Notes: generated by a model from the sequence alone, not told the origin. Positions 1 to 10,241 are shown, counted from the first letter of the stretch. The stretch is 64,000 nt of DNA from Candidatus Methylopumilus planktonicus (GCF_006364715.1 NZ_CP040984.1:1236924-1300923), one strand, 5' to 3'. Numbers and translations: made by a program.

Positions 1-16
1 TGTTTAAAACTTAGTT

Positions 17-1000
17 TCATTGTGCTTCCTGCAATAGGGATTCATCTAACTGACTTAACAATGTCTCAATCGCCAAAATTTGATTGGTATCATTATTAAC
101 TTTTGCAATCTTTAATAAGTAAAACTGTGCACGTGCATGACGAGAATTTTTCTTGACAACCTCGTCTAATACTTTCTTTGCTCCCACATAATCTTTTAGC
201 TCAAATTGAGATAAAGCTTTAGTAAAAATTGCTTCGAGAGATTGAGGTTCACTTTTAAGCCAAAGGCTTGAAATCTCAAATAAACGGCCCCATTGCTTCT
301 CTCGCTCAGCATCATAAGTTTGCATAAAATAAGGGCGTTTATCTAAGGGCGCATCCCAGAAAGGCAATTCAGTTTGAGCAGTCAATTCTATATCTTTACC
401 TTGCTGCAATAAATTTTTTATCCACTCCACAGGAATACTATAAAAATAAGCAAAGCGTCCTGGGCTTTTAAAAGTAGTCACTCCAATCAGTTGCCCCTCG
501 TCGTCGAAAAGCCCTCCGCCAGAAGCTCCCATAGCAAAGCCAGTTGAGGAGTGAATGATATTTTCATTATCGAGAGAATATAAAGCTTTAATTTGCCCAT
601 ACGACACAACTGGTTTAACAGCATTGCCACTATAACTTTTTGAAAAAACTGATTGCTCGTATGTGAGTTTTTTAGTGTCACCCAAAACAACCGGTTTAAT
701 ATTTAAAAACTTAAATTGGAGTATGCATAAATCATGGCGCCAGTCTGCTTTCATGCTGACAGGAGCAAATCGCTCACCATATTTTGCAATTTGTACCCCT
801 TGAGAGTTAGCTATAACATGACAATTAGTTGCAACTTGATCTTCAGCTACAACAATGCCTGAACCAACTCCATGGCCCCCTTTAGAATCAAGCACATGAA
901 CCTTCACGATTGAAGGTGAAACAGCAAAAGTAACCTCACTTGAAGCCATTGCAAACACTATTTGAGGAATGAAAAATAGTAGGGTTAAAAATCGATACAT
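17..1000 (-). CDS. Secreted trypsin-like serine protease with C-terminal TPR-like region
   Basis: Exported peptidase of the trypsin/DegP fold (327 aa). Residues 1-18 look like a signal peptide (MYRFLTLLFFIPQIVFA). The catalytic triad is readable: His61 in TNCHV, Asp90 in WRHDLCIL, Ser160 in GASGGG. No PDZ domain follows. Instead residues about 230-327 are helical and resemble one or two TPR units (ALSQFELKDYVGAKKVLDEV). DegP/HtrA proteins normally carry PDZ domains, so this is better called a trypsin-like protease with a helical repeat tail. The substrate cannot be told. It lies downstream of nrdJb on the same strand with a 71-base gap. No strong Shine-Dalgarno precedes the ATG. Confidence 0.75.
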   Translation of the reverse strand: MYRFLTLLFFIPQIVFAMASSEVTFAVSPSIVKVHVLDSKGGHGVGSGIVVAEDQVATNCHVIANSQGVQIAKYGERFAPVSMKADWRHDLCILQFKFLNIKPVVLGDTKKLTYEQSVFSKSYSGNAVKPVVSYGQIKALYSLDNENIIHSSTGFAMGASGGGLFDDEGQLIGVTTFKSPGRFAYFYSIPVEWIKNLLQQGKDIELTAQTELPFWDAPLDKRPYFMQTYDAEREKQWGRLFEISSLWLKSEPQSLEAIFTKALSQFELKDYVGAKKVLDEVVKKNSRHARAQFYLLKIAKVNNDTNQILAIETLLSQLDESLLQEAQ

Positions 1001-1071
1001 AACGAAAAAAATTTAACTTAGGAAACAGTAGATGACGAACTAGAAAGCTTAGTTCCATAAAAATTCAAAAC

Positions 1072-1752
1072 TTAACCACATTTACTGTCGCCACAACTTA
1101 AGCATGTGAGACATCCATCCATCATGATGACTGCTTTAGTTTGGCATTTGCTACAAAGTTGTGAGCCTTTTGGATATCCTGTGCTGTCCATTTCTTCAGA
1201 ATTTTTTACCATATATTCAGCACGCTTTTCCTCCATCAATTTTTTTTGATGTTCATCAGGTAAAGCTTTTTTAAGCATACCAATATCGATTAAATGTTGT
1301 TCAACCACTTCTCCAATTTCAGCCACTAAACTCGGCACGTACTTACCGCCTTTTTTAAAGTAGCCGCCATTAGGATCAAATACGCTATGAAGCTCTTCGA
1401 CCAAGAATGTCAAATCGCCACCTTTTCTGAATACAGCAGACATGACACGCGTCAAACCTACAATCCATTGGAAGTGATCCATATTTTTTGAGTTGATAAA
1501 AATTTCAAAAGGCCTGCGGTGTTCTTGCGGTGTGCCTTCATTCATGATGATGTCATTGATTGTGATATAAAGTGCGTGCTCAGTCACAGGTGTTTTCACT
1601 TTATAAGTGGAGCCTGTAATTTTTTCAGGACGGCCTAGAGGCTCACCTAGCTGCACAACATTTTGGTTTTCTTTCTGAGTTAGCGCATTCGCTTTATCTT
1701 CTTCAGAAACAACGTTATAACCTACGATTTTTTTTTCAATTTTAATTGCCAT
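1072..1752 (-). CDS. nrdJb: Class II ribonucleotide reductase, NrdJb subunit (TSCPD / Zn-ribbon)
   Basis: Small half of a split adenosylcobalamin-dependent ribonucleotide reductase (226 aa), of the kind known as NrdJb in Pseudomonas. The middle (about 60-160) matches the TSCPD-type domain. The C-terminus is a cysteine cluster: C200/C203 and C214/C217 suit a zinc ribbon, and C220-X4-C225 close to the end suits the redox pair that re-reduces the active site of NrdJa. It lies 24 bases downstream of nrdJa and should be co-transcribed with it. Start supported by AAAGGA seven bases before the ATG. The separate reading frame is normal for this family and is not a frameshift. Confidence 0.88.
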   Translation of the reverse strand: MAIKIEKKIVGYNVVSEEDKANALTQKENQNVVQLGEPLGRPEKITGSTYKVKTPVTEHALYITINDIIMNEGTPQEHRRPFEIFINSKNMDHFQWIVGLTRVMSAVFRKGGDLTFLVEELHSVFDPNGGYFKKGGKYVPSLVAEIGEVVEQHLIDIGMLKKALPDEHQKKLMEEKRAEYMVKNSEEMDSTGYPKGSQLCSKCQTKAVIMMDGCLTCLSCGDSKCG

Positions 1753-1776
1753 TATTTTCCTTTAATTTCTTAAGTC

Positions 1777-3939
1777 TTAGAACTTACCGTAATAACCTTC
1801 TTTTAACGCATCGTAAAGATTCGCTGCTGAATGGGTCTCACCATCATATTCAATCTCTTCGTTACCCTTCACTTCAACTTGAGAACCATCGTCCAAAGTA
1901 AATTTATACGTGGTGTTCTCTAAGTCTTTTTCCGTCACTAAAACACCTTGGAAAGCCTCAGGATTAAATCTAAAAGTTGTACAACCTTTAAGGCCTTTGT
2001 CATAGGCGTATAAATAAATATTTTTAAAGTCTTCGTAGTCGTAGTCGGTTGGCACGTTGATCGTTTTAGAAATCGAACTATCAATCCACTTTTGTGAAGC
2101 CGCTTGAATATCGACGTGCGCTTTCGCTTGAATCGTTGAGGAATCTAAAAAGTAATCTGGTAATTTTTCATCTTCTTTTTCTGAGAACGGCATCGCATTT
2201 GAATTAATCAATTCGCGATACGCTAATAATTCGTATGAGTAGACATCCACTTTTTCTTTTGATTTCTTACCTTCACGAATCACGTTACGACTATAGTGAT
2301 GCGCAAAAGAAGGTTCAATTCCGTTACTTGCATTATTAGCTAAAGACAATGAAATTGTGCCTGTCGGTGCAATTGAACTATGGTGTGTGAAACGCACACC
2401 TTGTTTAGCAATCTTATTACGAAGGCCTTCAGGGAATTGCTGCATATAGCGACTATATTTACCGAGCAATACCTTGCCTTTCACTTTAGCGCCCACTTTA
2501 ATACCATCGGCTGCCATCTCAGGTCGCTTAGCTAGCATGTCGGCAGTCACTAAAAACTCTTCTTCCATAATGGGAGCGGCACCTTTTTCATCGGCTAAAT
2601 CAATCCCTGCTTCCCAACCCACCTCGGCCAAAATACGGCTCACTTCGTCAGTGAATTTTAAAGAAGCATCGTCACCATATTGCATTTTAAGCATCGTGAG
2701 TGATGAACCTAAACCTAAGTAACCCATACCGTGACGACGTTTACGTATGATTTCTTTGCGTTGCTCTTCTAAAGGTAGGCCATTAATTTCAACCACGTTA
2801 TCTAACATACGTGTAAAGATCGCAATCACTTCTTTATATTCCGCCCAATCAAAAAATGCTTCATCGGTGAAAGGTTTTTTAACAAATTTTGTTAGGTTCA
2901 CAGAACCTAACAAACAAGCACCATAAGGTGGGAGAGGTTGCTCGCCACACGGGTTGGTGGCTCGAATGTTTTCGCAGAACCAGTTATTGTTCATTTCGTT
3001 CACGCGATCAATCAAAATAAAACCAGGCTCAGCAAAATCGTAAGTTGATGACATGATGATGTCCCACAAACGTCTTGCTTTAATAGTTTTGTAAACGCGG
3101 CATGCAACTTTACCTGCGTCAATACCTTCCGCCTTAGTGAGGTACTTACCTTTAACAGGCCACTCTCTCCAAACCACTTGGCTTTCGTCATTCACATTTA
3201 AACCATCAACGATGGATTCTTTTTCCGTGACAGGGAATGCTACTTTCCAATCACTGTCTGCCTTGACCGCCTCCATAAATTCTTTAGTGATCAAACATGA
3301 AAGATTAAATTGACGGAGTCGACCGTTTTCACGTTTTGCTTTAATAAAGTCAGTGACATCTGGGTGGGCAATATCGAAAGTTGCCATTTGCGCGCCACGT
3401 CGGCCACCAGCAGATGATACGGTGAAACACATCTTGTCGTAGATATCCATAAATGAAAGTGGGCCACTTGTATAAGCGCCTGCGCCTGCCACAAAAGCAC
3501 CTTTCGGTCTTAAGGTTGAAAATTCATAGCCAATACCGCAACCTGCTTTTAAGGTGAGTCCTGCTTCATGCACTTTATCTAAAATGCCAGACATGCTGTC
3601 TTCCACGATGCCTGATACCGTACAGTTAATCGTCGAGGTCGCTGGCTTATGTTCTAGTGCCCCCGCATTCGAAGTAATACGACCTGCTGGGATAGCGCCG
3701 CGTCTTAATGCCCATAAGAATTTTTCATACCATTCTTCTCTTTTAGCTGGAATTTCAACATCTGCTAAAGCTCTAGCCACACGCACAAAGGAATCATCAA
3801 TACTTTTATCAACATGCTCGCCCTGTTTTGATTTCAAACGATACTTTTTATCCCAGATATCTAGTGAAACATCTTGAATCGGTATTTCGTGGTCTTGATG
3901 GTCACTTAATGTGGACTTTGGACGAACAGCTTTGAGCAT
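1777..3939 (-). CDS. nrdJa: Adenosylcobalamin-dependent ribonucleoside-diphosphate reductase, NrdJa
   Basis: Catalytic subunit of class II ribonucleotide reductase (720 aa), which reduces ribonucleotides to deoxyribonucleotides using B12 as radical source. The active-site strand NPCGE gives Asn329, Cys331 (thiyl radical) and Glu333. Cys106 and Cys342 occupy the positions of the redox-active pair; the 11-residue spacing from Cys331 to Cys342 is as in other NrdJ enzymes. The N-terminus is not extended by an obvious ATP cone. The C-terminal redox tail is supplied by nrdJb just downstream. AGGGGA precedes the ATG. A sigma-70-like promoter and a NrdR operator lie upstream (see separate entries). 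Confidence 0.93.
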   Translation of the reverse strand: MLKAVRPKSTLSDHQDHEIPIQDVSLDIWDKKYRLKSKQGEHVDKSIDDSFVRVARALADVEIPAKREEWYEKFLWALRRGAIPAGRITSNAGALEHKPATSTINCTVSGIVEDSMSGILDKVHEAGLTLKAGCGIGYEFSTLRPKGAFVAGAGAYTSGPLSFMDIYDKMCFTVSSAGGRRGAQMATFDIAHPDVTDFIKAKRENGRLRQFNLSCLITKEFMEAVKADSDWKVAFPVTEKESIVDGLNVNDESQVVWREWPVKGKYLTKAEGIDAGKVACRVYKTIKARRLWDIIMSSTYDFAEPGFILIDRVNEMNNNWFCENIRATNPCGEQPLPPYGACLLGSVNLTKFVKKPFTDEAFFDWAEYKEVIAIFTRMLDNVVEINGLPLEEQRKEIIRKRRHGMGYLGLGSSLTMLKMQYGDDASLKFTDEVSRILAEVGWEAGIDLADEKGAAPIMEEEFLVTADMLAKRPEMAADGIKVGAKVKGKVLLGKYSRYMQQFPEGLRNKIAKQGVRFTHHSSIAPTGTISLSLANNASNGIEPSFAHHYSRNVIREGKKSKEKVDVYSYELLAYRELINSNAMPFSEKEDEKLPDYFLDSSTIQAKAHVDIQAASQKWIDSSISKTINVPTDYDYEDFKNIYLYAYDKGLKGCTTFRFNPEAFQGVLVTEKDLENTTYKFTLDDGSQVEVKGNEEIEYDGETHSAANLYDALKEGYYGKF

Positions 3940-4012
3940 GAATTTCCCCTGAATTATTCTTTATTTAAATATATTTACTAAATTTGGTGCTACATGGTAT
4001 TTTTGCCTAAAA

Positions 4013-4028
4013 CCACAATATATAGTGG
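4013..4028. promoter_or_regulatory. NrdR box upstream of nrdJ
   Basis: CCACAATATATAGTGG fits the ten-base core CwATATATwG of the NrdR operator without mismatch, with extended dyad symmetry on both sides. It sits just downstream of the predicted -10, over the likely transcription start, about 75 bases before nrdJa. NrdR is the ATP/dATP-sensing repressor of ribonucleotide reductase genes. A degenerate second copy lies exactly 31 bp away (4044-4059), about three helical turns, which is the usual NrdR spacing. Confidence 0.85.
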
Positions 4029-4038
4029 TTTTGTAGAC

Positions 4039-4067
4039 ATATTATCCATGGTCTAGTAGTCCGTCAA
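4039..4067 (-). promoter_or_regulatory. Sigma-70-like promoter of nrdJa-nrdJb
   Basis: Read on the minus strand: -35 TTGACG (4067-4062), a 17-bp spacer, and -10 TATA-like TAATAT (4044-4039). Transcription should start near 4032. The NrdR box lies over the start and its degenerate partner lies in the spacer, which is an arrangement expected for repression. Confidence 0.7.
4044..4059. promoter_or_regulatory. Possible second, degenerate NrdR box
   Basis: The core CATGGTCTAG (4047-4056) matches 6 of 10 positions of the NrdR core and is offset by exactly 31 bp from the good box. The match is weak on its own; the spacing and position between -35 and -10 are the main support. Confidence 0.35.
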
Positions 4068-4203
4068 TTGAAATCTATGCACAAATTTAGGGCAAAAGTT
4101 AACCCCTATTTTTCGAGGTTAATTTTTAAAACTTAAGCAAGACCTTTCTTTAAAAATAAATTAAACACAAGTTCATCAAGATGGTTTATGCGAAAATATC
4201 CTC

Positions 4204-5469
4204 ATGATTCGCTTTTTCTATAGCCTTTTAGTTTATTTTCTTCTGCCATTCACCTGCTTTAAGCTGATTTACCGCGGTTTTAGACAGCCTGACTACCTAA
4301 AATATTGGGGTGAACGCTATGGTTTTTATAGCGCTTCTACAAAAAAAATCTGGGGCGCACGAAAAATACTTTGGATCCATGCTGTTTCTGTCGGTGAAAC
4401 GAAAGCTGCAATTCCATTGATTAAACTTTTTTTAAAAAAATATCCGCGTCATTATTTACTCATCACACATGGAACACCAACAGGAAGAGCGACTTCAATT
4501 GATATTAAAGATTCTCGAATTAGCCGTATCTATCTTCCTTTCGATACACCCGATGCCACAAAAAGATTTTTAAGTACCTTTAAACCAGAAATGGCACTCT
4601 TACTTGAAACAGAGCTTTGGTTTAATTTAACTCATCAAGCCTTTCAAAAATCCATTCCACTTTACTTAGTGAATGCGCGATTATCTGAAAAATCTTTTCA
4701 ACTTTATAAAAGAATTTCACTCCTTGTGAAACCATCCCTTCAAGAACTAAAAGGTGTGCTAGCGCAAACAAGGGATGATGCGAAACGCTTTGAAGCGCTT
4801 GGTGCGAAGAACGTTGAAGTGATGGGCAATTTAAAATTTGATGTGACTCCTCCGCGTGATACAAATAAACAAAGTGCAGCACTCAAAAAACATTTGCATT
4901 TAAAAAATCAGTCGGTACTTTTGATTGCGAGCTCAAGACAAGATGAAGAAGAAATTATTTTGCAGCACTTATTAAAACTTCAATATAAAAATCTCGTCAC
5001 AATTTTTGTACCGCGACATCCGCAACGTTTTAAAGAAGTTGAGCTCTTGTTAAAAAAATATCGTGCATCTTTTATTAAGCGCAGCGATAAAAAAATCAAA
5101 GTCAAACCTTACCAATTTATTTTAGGCGACTCTATGGGTGAGATGTACAGTTATTACACCTTAGCAAATATTGCGCTTATGGGTGGCACGATATTGCCTT
5201 ATGGCGGACAGAATCTCATTGAGTCCATGGCGATGAAAGTGCCAGTGATTTTAGGTCCTCACACTTATAACTTTCATTATGTATCGAATGAGGCCATCCG
5301 GACTGGTGCGGGATTGAGAATTCATACATTGGATGAATTAGAAAAAGTCTTACCTCAAATGCTTAAATCATCTTCTCAATTAAAAATGAAGCAAGCATGC
5401 AGCGAAATGATGCATTCACATCAGGGCGCTACATTAAAAATCTTAAATAAAATTAAATCTATGATTTGA
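4204..5469 (+). CDS. waaA: 3-deoxy-D-manno-octulosonic acid (Kdo) transferase
   Basis: Adds Kdo from CMP-Kdo to lipid A precursor at the inner membrane; essential for lipopolysaccharide, so the cell is Gram-negative. The 421-aa length is normal. An N-terminal membrane anchor (residues 1-22) is followed by family motifs WGERYGFY, HAVSVGETKA, THGTPTGR, ETELWFN and NARLSEKS in the GT-B N-domain, and by GGTILPYGGQN in the nucleotide-binding C-domain. Its last 11 bases overlap the convergent hydrolase gene. No clear Shine-Dalgarno is visible before the ATG. The identification is secure; whether one or two Kdo residues are added cannot be read. Confidence 0.95.
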   Translation: MIRFFYSLLVYFLLPFTCFKLIYRGFRQPDYLKYWGERYGFYSASTKKIWGARKILWIHAVSVGETKAAIPLIKLFLKKYPRHYLLITHGTPTGRATSIDIKDSRISRIYLPFDTPDATKRFLSTFKPEMALLLETELWFNLTHQAFQKSIPLYLVNARLSEKSFQLYKRISLLVKPSLQELKGVLAQTRDDAKRFEALGAKNVEVMGNLKFDVTPPRDTNKQSAALKKHLHLKNQSVLLIASSRQDEEEIILQHLLKLQYKNLVTIFVPRHPQRFKEVELLLKKYRASFIKRSDKKIKVKPYQFILGDSMGEMYSYYTLANIALMGGTILPYGGQNLIESMAMKVPVILGPHTYNFHYVSNEAIRTGAGLRIHTLDELEKVLPQMLKSSSQLKMKQACSEMMHSHQGATLKILNKIKSMI

Positions 5470-6004
5470 TAAGTTTTGCGATAATTTTAAAGTGATCCCC
5501 TTCGGCCGCACGCAACCATTCAAAAATCACCGACTCTATATTAGTTACCACAATACCTTCTAATCTTAATCGCGCGATCGCATTTTGGTGATGAAGGCTC
5601 GATCTTGAAAGTGTTGCATCTTCTAGCACAAACACTTCTTTGCCTGCTGCTTTTAAAGCTAATGCTGTTTGTAAAATACAAATATGTGTTTCTAACCCAC
5701 ATAAAATAATTTGTGGTCTTGATTTCACCAAGGCACTTTTAAATTTAGATTCATCAAGGCATGAGAATGCTTTTTTTTCAATGGCAGGATTGAGTAGTAA
5801 TGTTTTTAATTTTTTGACTGTTGATCCCAAGCCTTTCGGATATTGCTCCGTATAAAAACAAGGCACTTCTAAAATTTTTGCTGCTTGAATGAGAACGCTT
5901 GATGCATCAATGACTTTTTTAATTTCACTTTTGGGCATGACATCCACAAGCTTGTCTTGGATATCAATCACCACAACCTGACTTAAAAGTTGATCATTAA
6001 TCAT
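5459..6004 (-). CDS. Isochorismatase-family cysteine hydrolase
   Basis: A 181-aa member of the isochorismatase-like hydrolase fold. The likely catalytic residues are Asp14 in VVVIDIQ, a lysine at 77/78 in EKKAFSC, and Cys109 in GLETHICI. The fold covers nicotinamidases, carbamoylases and uncharacterised YcaC-like enzymes. The motif GLETHICILQTALAL is typical of the YcaC-like branch, for which no substrate is settled, so none is assigned. It is six bases downstream of the Pcm-like gene and probably co-transcribed. Its 3-prime end overlaps that of waaA by 11 bases. Confidence 0.8.
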   Translation of the reverse strand: MINDQLLSQVVVIDIQDKLVDVMPKSEIKKVIDASSVLIQAAKILEVPCFYTEQYPKGLGSTVKKLKTLLLNPAIEKKAFSCLDESKFKSALVKSRPQIILCGLETHICILQTALALKAAGKEVFVLEDATLSRSSLHHQNAIARLRLEGIVVTNIESVIFEWLRAAEGDHFKIIAKLIKS

Positions 6005-6010
6005 TTGAAA

Positions 6011-6670
6011 TTAAAACACAAATGTATTTTCATGTTTAATGTATAAAGAAGGCACAACTGTTTCAAATAAAACTTCTTCTTCAAAATCTTGATTGCTCGA
6101 TCTTGTAATTAAGGTCGCTTGCATCGAGGGTGCTTCGCCCAAAATGGCTAAGAGTCTGCCATTCACATTCAATTGATTTCGAATACTTTCTGGCAGAAGA
6201 GGTAAAGAACCCGCAAATAAAATAGCATCATAGGGTTGATTTTTTAGCCAGCCCAATGAACCATCACCTGTCACAAATGTAATATTGTTAAGTTTTATTT
6301 TTTGACAGTTTTGTTTAGCAAGTTTTGTGAAATAAGGATTGATGTCCACTGATACTACGTTTTTAACTAAACTTGCCGTGAGCGCTGTGAGATAACCACT
6401 TCCAGAACCCACCACCAAGACATGGTCTTTTTTTTGAAGTGACAAAGATTGAATGAGTCTTGCTTCTAATTTAGGCGACAACATGCACACATGATCATAC
6501 AAAGGAATTTCAGTATCCGCGAAAGCTACTCCCTGATATTCCGTCGGTACAAATTTTTCACGCGGCACTTGATGAAGTAAATTAAGCACTTCGGGATCTA
6601 AAACTTCCCAAGTGCGAATTTGCTGCTCAATCATATTAAAACGATGCTGTTCAATAGGGTTCATTGTCAT
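6011..6670 (-). CDS. pcm: Protein-L-isoaspartate O-methyltransferase family protein
   Basis: SAM-dependent methyltransferase of the Pcm family. It carries MIEQQIRTWEVLD near the N-terminus, FVPTEYQGVAFADTEIPL, and the SAM loop VLVVGSGSGYLTALTASL. The family repairs isoaspartyl residues, but many betaproteobacterial members of this branch are unproven. The frame stays open upstream to 6736, but that stretch coincides with the -35 of thiC and lacks family similarity, so I place the start at the ATG at 6670 (219 aa; 6664 is also possible). A TATAAT at 6682-6677 ends six bases before this ATG, so the message may be leaderless. Transcribed divergently from thiC. Confidence 0.82.
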   Translation of the reverse strand: MTMNPIEQHRFNMIEQQIRTWEVLDPEVLNLLHQVPREKFVPTEYQGVAFADTEIPLYDHVCMLSPKLEARLIQSLSLQKKDHVLVVGSGSGYLTALTASLVKNVVSVDINPYFTKLAKQNCQKIKLNNITFVTGDGSLGWLKNQPYDAILFAGSLPLLPESIRNQLNVNGRLLAILGEAPSMQATLITRSSNQDFEEEVLFETVVPSLYIKHENTFVF

Positions 6671-6730
6671 GTGCCCATTATAACCAAAGAAAAGTTCATC
6701 ATTTTGATATAGATTAAATATAAATCTAAC

Positions 6731-6759
6731 TTGCATTTCATGGGGGTTTCGCGTAATTT
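6731..6759 (+). promoter_or_regulatory. Promoter of the thiC transcript
   Basis: TTGCAT (6731-6736), a 17-bp spacer, and TAATTT (6754-6759). The predicted start near 6766 places the whole TPP aptamer in the leader. Confidence 0.6.
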
Positions 6760-6761
6760 TA

Positions 6762-6852
6762 TGAGGTGCTAGGGGTCCACCTTTATAAGGTGGTGAGAAA
6801 AACCCTTTGAACCTGATGCGGGTAATACCGCCGTAGGGAATGCAGTCCTCTA
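6762..6852 (+). ncRNA. TPP riboswitch (THI element)
   Basis: The thiC leader contains the conserved THI-box blocks in order: GGTGCT, a P3 helix CCACC/GGTGG closing on TTTATAA, TGAGA, ACCCTTTGAACCTGATG, the helix GCGG/CCGC around GTAATA, and GTAGGGAA. Thiamine pyrophosphate binding is expected to reduce thiC expression. Boundaries are approximate because P1 is only partly clear. The expression platform is the anti-Shine-Dalgarno stem listed separately. Confidence 0.95.
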
Positions 6853-6856
6853 AAAG

Positions 6857-6889
6857 ACTCCTTACGGTATGACAAAAAATTTAAGGAGT
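6857..6889 (+). promoter_or_regulatory. Anti-Shine-Dalgarno stem of the TPP riboswitch
   Basis: ACTCCTTA (6857-6864) is perfectly complementary to TAAGGAGT (6882-6889), which contains the whole ribosome binding site of thiC five bases before its ATG. The 17-base loop is A-rich. No U-run follows, so control of translation rather than termination is the better reading. Confidence 0.7.
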
Positions 6890-6891
6890 AA

Positions 6892-8790
<1,899 letters not shown>

Positions 8791-9591
8791 ATGGATCTCT
8801 CACTTTATTTTTCAAGTTTGATTCTAGGGCTTATTGAAGGAGCTACTGAATTTTTACCTGTGAGCTCTACAGGGCATTTGATTATTGCGGGTGAGCTTTT
8901 AAATTTTAAACAAACTTCCGCCAATGTTTTTGAAATCTTCATTCAATTAGGTGCCATTCTTGCAATTGTGGTTGAGTATCGCAGAATACTTTTTAAAGTC
9001 GCAAGTGGGGCCCTTCATGATAAAACTTCTCAAGACTTTGTCTTACGTCTCTTCATTGCATTTTTGCCTGCAGCAATCTTAGGTCTTTTATTTCATAAAC
9101 CGATTAAAGCTTATTTATTTTCACCGCTTTATGTCTCACTCGCGCTCATTTTAGGTGGCATTGTGATGATAGCCATTGAAAAACGTCCATTAAAAGTAAA
9201 TACAAAAAGTACAAACGATATCAACAGGATGCAGGCATTTAAAATTGGTTGTGCGCAATGTTTATCATTAATTCCTGGGGTTTCCAGAGCAGCTGCAACA
9301 ATCATGGGTGGTATGCTCACAGGATTAAATCGTCAAACAGCCACTGAATTTTCTTTTTATCTTGCGATCCCCATCATTACGGCAGCATCCCTTTTTGATT
9401 TACTCAAAAATTTCCAAGATTTAACCATGCAAGATTTACCTATTTTTGCGATAGGTTTTGTCACTGCATTTCTAAGCGCTTATGCTGTCATTAAACTTTT
9501 TATTCGTTTTGTAGCAACACATACCTTTATTTCTTTTGCCTGGTATCGCATCATCTTAGGCATTCTTGTTTTTATTTATTTTAGTGGATGA
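8791..9591 (+). CDS. uppP: Undecaprenyl-diphosphatase UppP (BacA)
   Basis: Polytopic inner-membrane phosphatase (266 aa) that recycles undecaprenyl pyrophosphate to the carrier lipid used for peptidoglycan and other envelope polymers. The two family motifs are present: EGATEFLPVSSTGHL at residues 16-30 (Glu16, Glu20, Ser26, His29) and PGVSRAA in the second half. The gene starts on the base after the thiC stop and its end overlaps the next gene by four bases (ATGA). It would be translated from the thiC message and so could fall under thiamine control unless it has an internal promoter, which I did not find. Confidence 0.95.
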   Translation: MDLSLYFSSLILGLIEGATEFLPVSSTGHLIIAGELLNFKQTSANVFEIFIQLGAILAIVVEYRRILFKVASGALHDKTSQDFVLRLFIAFLPAAILGLLFHKPIKAYLFSPLYVSLALILGGIVMIAIEKRPLKVNTKSTNDINRMQAFKIGCAQCLSLIPGVSRAAATIMGGMLTGLNRQTATEFSFYLAIPIITAASLFDLLKNFQDLTMQDLPIFAIGFVTAFLSAYAVIKLFIRFVATHTFISFAWYRIILGILVFIYFSG

Positions 9592-10241
9592 TCATGTCTA
9601 ACCATCGAGCACTTATTCAAAAAATCCATGGCATAGCTAAAAAAGCGGCACGTCAACCTGTCACCATCGAAGAAGGTTTGTCAGCACTCAATCATTTTGG
9701 ATTTTCACTCATTAGTTTTTTATTAGCACTCCCGTTTATGCAGCCATTTCCAGTGGGTCCTATCAGTGTATTAGGAGGGGTTACTTTCGCAGCATTTGGC
9801 TGGCAAATTTTAAAAGGGTATACCGTCCCGCATTTGCCTCAGAAAATAAACGGGATTGTTTTAAGTGCTGATAATTGGCGACGCATTACAAATGCTGCCA
9901 TTAAAATTATTCAGTGGACTGAAAAATTTACTAGGCCACGTTTAGCTTTGTTAATTCGAGGTTCTTTAGGTGTCAAAATTGAAGCTTCTATTCTCATTCT
10001 CTCAGGTGTCCTCATGGCCGTTCCTTTTGGCATACTCCCATTAAATAATTTCTTCCCAGGCCTTGCCATTTTATTTTGTGCATTAGGTCAACTCCATAAA
10101 GATGGATTTTTTATTTTGATTGCATTCTTTTGGATTCTTTTTACCATTCTTTATTTTGCTGCATTTTTTATAGGTCTCTATCTTTTAGGGCTAGAAGGAC
10201 TGCATAATTTCAGCCACTGGCTCCATCAACTCGTTTCATGA
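9588..10241 (+). CDS. ExoD-family membrane protein
   Basis: A 217-aa integral membrane protein of the exopolysaccharide synthesis ExoD family. Supporting blocks are an N-terminal cytoplasmic stretch ending in LNHFGFSLISFLLALPF, then QPFPVGPISVLGG, the central QWTEKFTRPRL, and a hydrophobic C-terminal half with about four membrane segments. ExoD affects exopolysaccharide production and alkali tolerance in Rhizobium, but its biochemical role is unknown. An ATG at 9594 is an alternative start. Translationally coupled to uppP (ATGA) and to mutY (4-base overlap). Confidence 0.82.
   Translation: MIMSNHRALIQKIHGIAKKAARQPVTIEEGLSALNHFGFSLISFLLALPFMQPFPVGPISVLGGVTFAAFGWQILKGYTVPHLPQKINGIVLSADNWRRITNAAIKIIQWTEKFTRPRLALLIRGSLGVKIEASILILSGVLMAVPFGILPLNNFFPGLAILFCALGQLHKDGFFILIAFFWILFTILYFAAFFIGLYLLGLEGLHNFSHWLHQLVS

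Noticed and set aside
1037..1055. Inverted repeat GAACTA/TAGTTC after nrdJb.
   Set aside because: Short stem with no T-run on either strand; not enough for a terminator.
4061..4070. CCGTCAATTG resembles a stretch of 16S rRNA.
   Set aside because: Only nine to ten bases match and nothing around it is rRNA-like; it is the -35 region of nrdJ.
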